NCBI GenBank assembly: GCA_963752755.1
Contig: CAVVZJ010000023.1
Coordinates: 1 to 63,547, forward strand
DNA length: 63,547 nucleotides
DNA from: CAVVZJ01 sp963752755
GTDB lineage: Bacteria; Planctomycetota; Planctomycetia; Isosphaerales; Isosphaeraceae
Direction: 5' to 3'
In this document: positions 28,159 to 36,972 of the stretch, in pieces
Layout: every line of letters begins with the position of its first letter
Position numbering within the stretch: position 1 is the first letter of the stretch
Notes under the pieces: model-generated
The model's input: the letters and a program-made list of their open reading frames with translations, nothing else
Told to the model about the DNA's origin: nothing
Databases searched by the model: none
Made by a program: the position numbers and the translations under genes

Positions 28159-29928
28159 TCAATTCGGCTTCTGGCGGAGGAGAACCATGCCGTAGGGGGC
28201 GACGAAGACGGAGTCGTCGATGTGCTTGCCGGCGCTGGTTTCGTCCTTCCATTGCTTCTGCTCGCCATCGCTCCAGAAGATCAACTGGGCGCCGAGGAAG
28301 CGGGGGAACCAGCCGGAGTGGAAGCGGTAGTTGCGGCCGTTGGCGGTGGGGTTGATCAGAACGAGGTAGCGGTCGCGGTCGCTGAGCTTCTCGAAGACGA
28401 GCCAGTCGGGGGAGTCGGTAAGGATCTCGCCGACGGTGCCATTGGCATAACCAGGGTGGGCGGTGCGGAGGTTGGTCAGGCCGCGGACGAGGTTCAGCAT
28501 CCCGCCGGGGCCGGTCTCCTCCTCGACGGAGACGCCGTCGTTGGGGCCGTCGAAGCGGGGGAGGAGATCGGACCAGTGGGTCTGCGTGTCGGAGTCGCCG
28601 GGGGCGGGGTCGTCGCCGGCCTTGAGCCAGGGGAAGGGTTCGCGGAGGGTCTCGTCGAAGAGGCCGGAGCCGTCGCCGGGGGGATCGCCGTTGGAGGGAT
28701 TGCCGTTCCACTTGAAACCGCGCTGCATCAGTTCGTCGCCGTAGTAGAGGATCGAAAACTTGCCGAGGGAGGTGAGGATGTACATGCCGACGCGGTAGGC
28801 TTCGTCAACGCTGGGCTGCATGCCGTGGCGCTTCATCTCCTGAAGGTGGGAGGCGAGGCGTGGGGAGAGGTCGTGGCTGGCGAGGAAGAGGAACGGCTGG
28901 AAGGGCTCGGCGCGGGGGAGCAGGCCGGGCCCCTGGTGGGCGAGGCGGTTGACGTCGCGGTCGCGGTTGGTGGCGTCGCGCCAGGCGGTGAGGAAGTTGG
29001 AGCCGGGGAAGGCGATCCGGGAGCGGGCGGCCTCGGCGAAGGGCGCATCGAGGAGAGCGTCGAGGCCGTAGGCGTGGCGGCGGAGGGCTTCGCGGTCGCC
29101 GAGCACCTCGCCGACGAGGATGGCGTCGGGATGGCTGCGGTCGATGGTGTCGGAGAACTCGCGCCACCAGTCGTTATTGTGGAGGATGTCGGGCTCGGGG
29201 AGGACGTCGAAGGTGTCGCCGAAGATGTGCTTGGCGGCATCAAGCCGGAAGCCGTCGATGCCGCGGTCGAGCCAGAAGCGGGCGATGTCGTGGACCTCGC
29301 GGTGGACCTCAGGGTTGTTGAAGTCGAGGTCGGGCATCCGGGGGCTGAACAGGCCGAAATAGCGGATCTGCTGGCCGTTGTCGGCGGTCGCGACGTACCA
29401 GGCGCCGGGAGGGGCGGGCTGGTTGATGTCGGCGAAGTGGTAGAACTTGCGGAAGCGGGAAGAAGGATTGTTGACGGCCTCGCGGAACCAGGGGTGGTCG
29501 TCGGAGGTGTGGTTGAACGGGATGTCGAGGATGATCCGGACGCCGCGCTGGTGGGCGGCCTCGACGAGATCCTTCATGTCCTGCAAGGTGCCGTATTCGG
29601 GGTGGATCTGGCGATAGTCGGTGACGTCGTAGCCGTGGTAGCTGGGGGAGGGGAAGACGGGCAAGAGCCAGAGGATGCCGACTTCGAGGTCGGTGTCGGT
29701 CTCGGGCTTGCCGTCGTTGAGGTAGTCGAGCTTCTCGCGGATCGCCTTCAGGTCGCCGACCTCGTCAGGATCGGTGGGGGTGTCGGCCCAGGAGCGGACG
29801 AAGATCTGATAGACGAGGTTGTTGGCGGTCCGGGGGTCGGGTCCCGCGATGGCTCCCTTGCCGAGGGACAGCGTGATGAGGAAGCCGGCCGCGAGGCCGA
29901 GCCTGCGGCATTTCCTGGGGCGCAACAT
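28159..29928 (-). CDS. Exported alpha-amylase family (GH13) enzyme
   Basis: About 589 residues. ATG 29928 follows AGGAGGG. The signal peptide is RRLGLAAGFLITLSLGKGAIAG. GH13 conserved regions: I ILDIPFNHTSDDHPW; II GIDGFRLDAAKHIFG (Asp nucleophile); III AILVGEVLGDRE (Glu acid/base); IV FLFLASHDLSPRL (the usual N/S-H-D). The barrel begins NLVYQIFVRSWADTPTD and includes 'GYDVTDYRQIHPEYGTLQDMKDLV'. A C-terminal beta domain closes the protein. It is likely an endo- or exo-acting alpha-glucanase at the cell surface or periplasm. A second, cytoplasmic GH13 gene lies at 52.8 kb. Confidence 0.9.
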   Translation of the reverse strand: MLRPRKCRRLGLAAGFLITLSLGKGAIAGPDPRTANNLVYQIFVRSWADTPTDPDEVGDLKAIREKLDYLNDGKPETDTDLEVGILWLLPVFPSPSYHGYDVTDYRQIHPEYGTLQDMKDLVEAAHQRGVRIILDIPFNHTSDDHPWFREAVNNPSSRFRKFYHFADINQPAPPGAWYVATADNGQQIRYFGLFSPRMPDLDFNNPEVHREVHDIARFWLDRGIDGFRLDAAKHIFGDTFDVLPEPDILHNNDWWREFSDTIDRSHPDAILVGEVLGDREALRRHAYGLDALLDAPFAEAARSRIAFPGSNFLTAWRDATNRDRDVNRLAHQGPGLLPRAEPFQPFLFLASHDLSPRLASHLQEMKRHGMQPSVDEAYRVGMYILTSLGKFSILYYGDELMQRGFKWNGNPSNGDPPGDGSGLFDETLREPFPWLKAGDDPAPGDSDTQTHWSDLLPRFDGPNDGVSVEEETGPGGMLNLVRGLTNLRTAHPGYANGTVGEILTDSPDWLVFEKLSDRDRYLVLINPTANGRNYRFHSGWFPRFLGAQLIFWSDGEQKQWKDETSAGKHIDDSVFVAPYGMVLLRQKPN

Positions 29929-30061
29929 GGGGACCCTCCTGATGCGATCCAGAACATCATGCCGGTTTCTTCGAGCCGACATCTGCCATGTTATGACAAT
30001 GGCCAATGTGAGGCAAATGAAAAAGCCGGCGAAATGTCCAGGAAGGAAGATCGCCCGCGCC

Positions 30062-30841
30062 TCAGAACTGGTATTCGTGGCCGGGGAGGCAGACCTCGAC
30101 GTTGGGCAGGCCGAGGGCCTGGAGCTGGGCGAGGACCTGATCGCGGAAGCGGGGCTTGATGTGGACGACCAGGACGCGGACGCGTTCGTGGAGCTTGGCG
30201 ACCTCGCGGGCGAACATGGCGGGGGTGAGGTGTCGGGACGACTCGGCGAGCCAGGTCAGTTCGTCGGGGAAGGCGGCTTCGAGGAAGACGGCCTTGAGGT
30301 TGGCCTCGCGGTCGGCGAGTTCCCAGATGGTCTGGGTGGGGCCGGTGTCGCTCGGGATGACGACGGTGGAGCCGGGCTCCTCGATGATGAAGCCGAGGGT
30401 CGGGACGAGGTGATCGACGGGGACCGGGATGAAGCGGAGGCCGTCGAGCAAGAGGGGCTGACCCGCCTCGATGCGCTGGAGGTGGAGGAAGGGGGCGGCG
30501 GGGTTCTGTTCGGAGAGGCGGAGGAAGTCGGGCCAGACGCGGTCGTTGAAGACGTCGCGGCGGAGGCAGTCAAGGACGGAGTCGCTACCGTAGATGGTCA
30601 CGCAGTCGGGCTGGCCGGAATAGACGTTCTCGACGAACAGGGGCAGGCTGGCGATGTGGTCGGTGTGAGTGTGAGTGATCAGGACGTGGCGGACCTTTTC
30701 CTGCTCGAACGGGGTGCCATAGAAGCCGAGGCTGCCGGCGTCGATGGCGATGGTCTCGTTGATCAGGAGCGAGGTCAGGTACTGGTCGGGCAGGGCCAGG
30801 CCGTTGTGGGAGACGCAGGAGGGCAGGAGCTTGATCTTCAC
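30062..30841 (-). CDS. Class II cyclic-nucleotide phosphodiesterase-like metallo-beta-lactamase-fold hydrolase
   Basis: 259 residues from a GTG (30841) with GGGGAG upstream. It starts VKIKLLPSCV and has 'YLTSLLINETIAIDAGSLGF'. The metal motif is HVLITHTHTDHIASLPLFVENVYS (HxHxDH). Later ligands are in 'FIPVPVDHLVPTLGFII', VVIPSDTGPTQ (Asp), and a C-terminal VVHIKPRF...CLPGHEYQF. The pattern matches class II cAMP/cGMP phosphodiesterases (Saccharomyces PDE1, Vibrio CpdP type). It lies 209 bp downstream of, and on the same strand as, a class III cyclase gene, which supports cyclic-nucleotide turnover. RNase Z-like hydrolase is the alternative. Confidence 0.75.
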   Translation of the reverse strand: MKIKLLPSCVSHNGLALPDQYLTSLLINETIAIDAGSLGFYGTPFEQEKVRHVLITHTHTDHIASLPLFVENVYSGQPDCVTIYGSDSVLDCLRRDVFNDRVWPDFLRLSEQNPAAPFLHLQRIEAGQPLLLDGLRFIPVPVDHLVPTLGFIIEEPGSTVVIPSDTGPTQTIWELADREANLKAVFLEAAFPDELTWLAESSRHLTPAMFAREVAKLHERVRVLVVHIKPRFRDQVLAQLQALGLPNVEVCLPGHEYQF

Positions 30842-31049
30842 GGCGCAACTCCCCTCGGCCCGGTTCGAACCGGCGGGTGGTCGCCGGTGGGGCTCCGAAA
30901 CAGCGGGCGGCCACCGTCGGCCCGGAACGCCGGTCGATCGGCCGGCAACCTGCACTGTTCCATCTTCACTCTGACATGAGATCGGGCCGATTTCAAATTG
31001 TTGGGGGAAGAAATGCGGACTGGGCGACCTGGGCTGTCGGGCCAGGGTG

Positions 31050-32891
31050 TTACTTCGACTTGGGCTCGAAGACGGGATTGAAGGCGTCGGGATCGACCAT
31101 GCAGTTGACGACGCGGGACATGAGCACGAGAGAAGGGCCGTCGTCGGGGTGGACGGGCATGAGGGCGCCGAGGGTGCGGGCGGCCTGGCGGAACTCCTGG
31201 TGCTCGAACTGTTCAAGGGCCAGCTCGTACTCGCGCTTCAGGTCGCTCCAGGCGCGCAGCTCGGGGTCGAACAGCTCGTAAAGCTCGACGGGCTCGGCGA
31301 TGTTGACGACGCGGACGAGTCCGATACGACGGGAGGGGAAGTCGGGTCCGAGGAGCTTGTGGCTGTCTGCGGTGACGAGCAGGCGGGCCTTGAGGTGCTT
31401 GGTCAGGCCCTCGATGCGGCTGGCGAGGTTGACGGTGTTGCCCAGGGGGCCGTACTTGAACTTACGGTAGGAGCCAGTGTTGCCGACGCGGGCGACGCCG
31501 GTGTTGATGCCGATGCCGAGGTCCATCGACTCGCCGAGGGTGGGCTCCCAGACGGCGTTCAGCTCGGGCAGGCGGTGGATCATCTCCAGCGCGGCGCGGC
31601 AGGCGAGCTGGGAATGGTCGGCGCGGGCCTCGGGGGCGCCCCACATGGCCATGATCATGTCGCCGATGTAATCGACGAGCACGCCGTTGTGGGCGAGCAC
31701 GCAGTCGGAGAGCGTGCCCATGACGTTGTTGATCCACTTGACGGTCCAGGCTGGTCCGAGCCGCTCGGCGACGCGGGAGAAGCCGCGGATGTCGCAGAAC
31801 AGGACGCTGATCTCGGCGTCCTGGCCTTCGAGCAGCTCGGGGCGGTTGGCGATGACGTGGGCCAGCTCGGGGGTGAAGAACTGCTCGAGCTGGACGCGGG
31901 CGGAGGCAGCGGCGCGCTCCTGTTCCTGGCGAGCCAGGCCGGTGGCGACGCCGGTCGCCAGGAGCTCGACGAGCATGGCGTCGATCTTGGTGATCTGCGG
32001 CGGCACGCCAGGCTGGGGCGAGATCCGGCGATCGCCGTAGAGGGCGCCGATGGTCTTGCCTCGCTCATTGAGGATCGGCGCCGCCACGACGGCCGCCAGG
32101 CCGACGAGGCTCGCCCCCTCGATGCCCTCCTCGACGTCTTGCTGGGGGGTGAGAAAGAAGGTGCGGCGGTCGCGTTCGACCTTGGTCAAGACCTGGCGGC
32201 TGGGGCTACGGCCCGCCGCTTCCTGGCCGGGGGCGAAGTGCTGGGCGACGGGCGTCCATTCGCTGTTTTCCAGAAGGAGCACGCAACCCGAGTCGAGCCC
32301 GACGGCCTCGACGACCGCCTGCGCGGCCTTGGCAAAGAACTCCGAGGAACCGGCGGCAGCCTGGAGCACGACCATCGTGGCCTGGAGCCACTCGATGATC
32401 TCCTCGATTTCGACGCCACCACCCTTCTCGACCCGCTGCGGCAGGGCGATCGTGGCAAAGCCCGAGGTTGAGGGCATCGGCGGGGCGGTGGCTTCCTTCA
32501 GACCTTGCAGGGGCAGTTGCGGCTCGTCCGGACCTTCCTGGATGCGGACCGTCTTGCGGCCGAGCAGCAGGACCAGAGGGAGGACCACCTCGCGTGCCTG
32601 GCCAGGTTCGAGCCGGCCGTCGGGCAGGACGATGGCCACCTTGGCGCTGAGGTTCTCGATGCGGGCGCGGCCCTCGGTGACGGGAGTCAGCATGGCGTGG
32701 CGTCGGGAGACGCTGTCCTCGTCGCGGCCGGCGACGACCAGGCGCCAGCAGTCTTCCTTATCAAGGAACTTCCGTGAGCAGAGCCGCTCGGTCGGGTCGC
32801 TCTGACGGCCCAGCTCGACCCGGCCGTTGAACTGGCCGGAGTAGATCGGCTGCTGATTGTCGTAAACCCGGATCTGCCAGAGTTCGCTCAT
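31050..32891 (-). CDS. FHA-GAF-class III adenylate/guanylate cyclase
   Basis: 613 residues. The N-terminal FHA domain (~20-125) has VELGRQSDP and 'SVSRRHAMLTPV', typical for phospho-threonine recognition. A GAF-like sensor (~175-335) includes GALYGDRRISP. The catalytic domain (~370-560) reads ISVLFCDIRGFSRVAERLGP (first metal Asp), VDYIGDMIMAMWGAPE (second metal Asp), 'GIGINTGVARVGNTGSYRKFKYGPLGNTVNLASRIEGL' (Asn and Arg for transition state). A short helical tail follows. All key catalytic residues are present, so it should be active on ATP or GTP; nucleotide choice is not certain. Cytoplasmic. Likely phosphorylation-linked through FHA, and paired with the phosphodiesterase downstream. Confidence 0.85.
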   Translation of the reverse strand: MSELWQIRVYDNQQPIYSGQFNGRVELGRQSDPTERLCSRKFLDKEDCWRLVVAGRDEDSVSRRHAMLTPVTEGRARIENLSAKVAIVLPDGRLEPGQAREVVLPLVLLLGRKTVRIQEGPDEPQLPLQGLKEATAPPMPSTSGFATIALPQRVEKGGGVEIEEIIEWLQATMVVLQAAAGSSEFFAKAAQAVVEAVGLDSGCVLLLENSEWTPVAQHFAPGQEAAGRSPSRQVLTKVERDRRTFFLTPQQDVEEGIEGASLVGLAAVVAAPILNERGKTIGALYGDRRISPQPGVPPQITKIDAMLVELLATGVATGLARQEQERAAASARVQLEQFFTPELAHVIANRPELLEGQDAEISVLFCDIRGFSRVAERLGPAWTVKWINNVMGTLSDCVLAHNGVLVDYIGDMIMAMWGAPEARADHSQLACRAALEMIHRLPELNAVWEPTLGESMDLGIGINTGVARVGNTGSYRKFKYGPLGNTVNLASRIEGLTKHLKARLLVTADSHKLLGPDFPSRRIGLVRVVNIAEPVELYELFDPELRAWSDLKREYELALEQFEHQEFRQAARTLGALMPVHPDDGPSLVLMSRVVNCMVDPDAFNPVFEPKSK

Positions 32892-33074
32892 CGGGGTCGC
32901 ACCGTCGCGAGGGAATCGGCCATTCTTGGATCGATGTTATCGGAACGGCGAGCCTCTGACAATCGGCCCAGGTGGCAACCGGCTCGGCCCTCGACGCGAT
33001 GGCACGGGGCCGATAGAGTGCAGATCATTGTGGATGTCCGGGTTTGACGGGTCGCTGGGGGAGGGCATGGCGTC

Positions 33075-34338
33075 GTGAATCGCAATCTGGGGACGGTCGC
33101 GCTGGCCGGTTTGTTGCTGGCGGTCGGGGGATTGTCGCGAGCCGACGAGCCGGGAGCGAAGGGGTTCGAGCTGAAGGACGGCGACCGGGTCGTCCTCGTC
33201 GGCGATGCTTTCTTCGAGCGGGACCACGAATTCGGCTACCTCGAAACCGCGCTGACCTCGCTCTGGCCCGACCGCAACATCACCTTCCGCAACCTCGGCC
33301 GCACCGGCGATACGGTCTGGGGCGACGCCTGGGCCGGCTTCGAGACGGCGAAGGAGGGGTTCCAGCGGCGTCGGGATCTGGTGCTCAAGCTCAAGCCGAC
33401 GGTGGTCATTCTCGCCTACGGGATGAACGAGTCGTTCGCGGGCGAGGCGGGCTTGCCGGGGTTCGTCGAGGGTTTGAATGCCTTGCTCGACAGCCTGGAA
33501 CCGGCGAAGGCGCGGGTGGTGCTCGTCTCGCCGATCGTCCATGAGAAGTTGCCCCCTCCCCTGCCCGACCCGGCCGAGCATAACAAGGCGCTGCGGCTTT
33601 ATCGCGACGCGATGGCGAAGGTGGCGCGCGAGCGGGGGCTGGGGTTCGTGGATTTGATGAAGTCGCTCATCGGCGATGGGACGCGGCCCGAGCGCGTGGT
33701 GCCCTGCCCCGAAACACTCGACGGCATCCACCTCAACGCTTTCGGTTACTGGGAGGCCGCCGGGGTGCTGAGCCGGGCGTTCCGGAAGGACGGCTATCCG
33801 CTCTGGGCGGCGACACATCGTCGGCCGCGGCGACCCGAGGCCGGAGACGTTCAACATGGCCCCCATCTCGGACATCGAGCGGACGGCGAGCGGCCTGCGG
33901 TTCCGCTCGCAGGAGAAGCGCCTGCCCGACCCGCCCATCCCGGCGGGCGTGCCCAAGGTGCTCGACCCCGGGGCCCGTCGGCTGCGGGTGGAGGTCCTGG
34001 CGCCGGGCCGCTACACCCTCCACATCGACGGCGAGCCGTACGCGACCGCCACGCACGAGGAATGGGCCAGGGGCGTGCCGATCGGCGATTGTCCCGAGCG
34101 CCGCCAGGCCGAGGCGATGCGGCGGGCGGTCGTGGCCAAGAACCGCTTGCTCGATTACCGCTGGCGTCCCGAGAACGAGACGTACCTCTACGGCTTCCGC
34201 AAGCACGAGCAAGGTCAGAACGCGGCCGAGATCCCGGAGTTCGATCCGCTCGTGGCCGAGAAGGAAGAAGAGATCGCGCGGCTCCGGAAGCCGGTGTCGC
34301 ATGGGTATGAGCTCGGCCGCATCGAGGGAAGCGAATAG
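33075..34338 (+). CDS. Exported GDSL/SGNH-like protein with Ser-to-Ala at the nucleophile, one frameshift
   Basis: About 420 residues from a GTG (33075) after GGAGG. Signal peptide GTVALAGLLLAVGGLSRA. The SGNH fold is visible: DRVVLVGDAFFER (Ser of GDSx is Ala), 'FRNLGRTGDTVWGD', 'VVILAYGMNESFAG', and the C-terminal DGIHLNAFGYWEAAG with Asp/His. A one-base shift near 33820 joins it to a ~170-residue C-terminal part: 'RPETFNMAPISDIERTASGLRFRSQ', 'RLRVEVLAPGRYTLHIDGEP', 'RRAVVAKNRLLDYRWRPENETYLYGFRKHEQG'. This architecture is common in planctomycetes; the missing Ser suggests a non-esterase role or binding. Confidence 0.7.
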
Positions 34339-34479
34339 GGACGAGACCCCTGTGAATCCCGAGAGAACGCCTCAGAGGTTATCCGGAAGGTGCGGTGATA
34401 CCCCAAGGCCGGCGTTGCCGCGAAACGGCTACGGCCGGACGGCCAGAAGCGCTTTCTTTGACCGTCCACCGACGCTCGG

Positions 34480-34745
34480 AACGACGTGGGAACGCCCCGG
34501 CGACGCGCCCGGGACGCCTGCGAGACGGTGTGAGGACGCCGGAGGGACGGTTCGAGACATGGTAGATGGCAGATCACAATTCCTTGAATTGTAAAAGTTT
34601 AGAATGAGAAATTGCCTATTTTGAAGTTCGTTCGGCGCCGGGGACGCGCTGCGGCGTCGCGACGCCGCAGCGGGAAAGGGTGGATCGGAAGTTAACCGGA
34701 TTGCCAAGGGGTTAGTGTCAATTATAGCACACGATCGGAACGCGG
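34480..34745. repeat. Dispersed intergenic repeat, copy 3
   Basis: In the 518-bp gap between two convergent genes. It shares 'ttttgaagttcgttcggcgccgggg' (34619-34643) and 'tagcacacga' with copy 2. It contains a perfect 26-bp palindrome at 34647-34672 (CGCTGCGGCGTCG and its complement). An AT-richer stretch (34570-34620) is unusual for the window. No coding signal. Confidence 0.55.
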
Positions 34746-34856
34746 GCGCGGGTCGCTTCGGGTTCGGGAGGAACCGAGGGTGACGGTGTGGGCCGACCAT
34801 GGAGGACAGCGAACAACATTCCGGAGAGGCACGCTCCGTCCACCGTTGCGAGGGGT

Positions 34857-36701
34857 TCAGGAGGCCTCGGCCTCGGCCTCGGATTCGTACTCGTCGAGCG
34901 TTTCGGGCTCGCTCCTGGCGAGGTCGCGGGCGATCGGTTTGCCCATCGCGGCCTGGATCCGATCGAGAAGGGCGGCCTCGCGGGTTCGGAAGGCCGCGTC
35001 GAAATCATCGGCGCGGAGGCCCTTCGGGTCGATCAGGTGCGAGCGGAGGATCTCGTCCATCCGCTCCGGACCGATCCGGCGCTGTGCCGATCCGGCCGAG
35101 GTAGGTGCTCGGCGCGTTGCCGCCGATCATGCGATTGGTGCGGGCGGAGAGAGGCGTCTTGTTCACGATGCTGTCGCAGCGTCGCGGCTCAATCCCGTGG
35201 GACTTGCACCAATCCTGCGGGAAGACATGGTGGATATCGATTTTATCATCGAAGTAGGTTTGCTCGTCAACCGTTGCTCCGGTGCGGAAGTCGAGCCCGC
35301 CCTCCTTCAACAGCAGGGCATGGAGACCCTTGTAGGCGGCGCTGTTGCGGGTCCGGAGGGTCAGCAGGCGATCGGGGGCGAAGTTGGCGTCAGAGATCGT
35401 CGAGGGTTCGGCCCCGCCGTCGATCCATTCGAGGACTTCGGGCAGGTCCCGGGCGAATCGGGTCTCGATGGCGCCTCCGTAGAGTTCACCGAAGACACCG
35501 CACCAGTACCATCGTGCCAGCCTCGTCCGCACACCGTCGGCCTCGGCGCGATCACCGAGGACGGCGAGGATCGCGGCCAGCGGGGTGATCTGGGTGCGGT
35601 AGGGCAGGTCGCGGGTTGCAAAGATCCGCTGTCCGAAAAGCAATTTGGCCGCTCGCTGGAAACCCTGCGTCGCGGCCTCGGCCCACGAGCGGTAATCATC
35701 CAGCATCAGCCGAAGGATTTCCTTGCGCTTGCAACTGATGCCGGGTGCGTTCTCCGGCGCGAGGCCCTCCTCCATGCCCTGATTCCGGCGTGCACGGGTG
35801 GCCAGCAGGGTCACGGCCTGGAGGAAATCGGTGCTTTCGATCCCTTCCAGGACGCGATGCCGCTTGAGCCGGCGCAGGCGGGCATCCCAGTCATCGCGGA
35901 GATTAAAGTCGTCGGCGGCGTAGGTGGCGGTGAGTAGTTCGAACACCGTCAGGGCGACGCCACCGGTGTTGACCTTCTCGAAGACCTGGCAGACGGCCTC
36001 CTTGGGAGTTTGCTTCCTCAGGAGGATCATTGGCACCTGGTATTGCTGGAACCGCTGGACCACGGACCCGAGCAACTGGTTCCAGCGACCGAGCGCGCCG
36101 GGATCTGCTCGGGATCGACCTGCAAATACACCATCTGCCAGGCGGTCAAGCCGGCGTTGTCGAAGACCAGCGGCAGCGGCAGCAGTCCGGCGGCACATTC
36201 CTGCTCGGTCGTCGAGTAGTCGGCAATGACCTCGTTGCGAAAGTTACGGACCTGGCGATCTTCGGGCAGGCCGATGATCGCTTCCTCCCGGTCCTCGCTG
36301 GGGTGAAGGGCTTTGGCGATGTCAATGTAATACCATCTCTTGATGGGCTTGCCACGCGCGTCCCGCGTTTCCACGGGTTGACCGGAGAGGAGTGCCTGGA
36401 ACAGCGAAGTGAGCCGCTGCTGTCCATCCAGGATGAGCCGCTCGGGCTCGGGCGGGCTCGATAGCCTGACGCCCTCGACCAGCCGGGGCTTGAGGCGAAC
36501 GTCCGGGTTGCCTGTCTGGAGCATCATCACGGCGCCGATCGGAAACGACAGCGAGATGCTCGCCAGGAGGCTTCGCACATGAGCATCATCCCAGACCCAG
36601 CCACGCTGGAAATCCGGGAGCTGGGTCTTCCCGGACCGGATGCTCTGGAGGAGATCGAGCAGGCTTTCCTTGGTGCTATCGAAGGTGGTGATCGAGTCCA
36701 A
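34857..36701 (-). CDS. DUF262/HNH (DUF1524) protein, GmrSD-type nuclease candidate, two frameshifts
   Basis: About 614 residues after repair. The N-terminal DUF262 has QLPDFQRGWVWDDAHVRSLL, 'SFPIGAVMMLQ' and the key DGQQRLTSLFQALL. A helical middle runs through 'VFEKVNTGGVALTVFELLTATYAAD'. The C-terminus has the DUF1524 HNH site KIDIHHVFPQDWCKSHGI followed by 'CDSIVNKTPLSARTNRMIGGNAPSTYLGRI'. Frames break near 36095 and 35088. This is the GmrS-GmrD layout, known from type IV restriction of modified phage DNA and related defence nucleases. It is a stand-alone gene with no methylase partner. Antiphage activity is inferred. Confidence 0.7.
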
Positions 36702-36972
36702 GGCGCAACCTCGCTTCGCTTCATCGGGGCCTGATCCGATTCGAATGATCGAATCGGCTGGCTACGTCGTGGGCGTTCTGTTGGCCCTGGAATCAATCCG
36801 CCCTGAAGGCCGCGACGCATCGTAGGTTTTGAGGGCTATATTCGTGGATGACGCATGATTCCACAGCCTTCGATGTCATACCATGATCGCACTGAATCCT
36901 CAAGTCTTGACATCGACGGTTGTGGAGTGGGCGATACCTCCATCGAGACGGGAACTCGTTGGTAGCCGTCAG

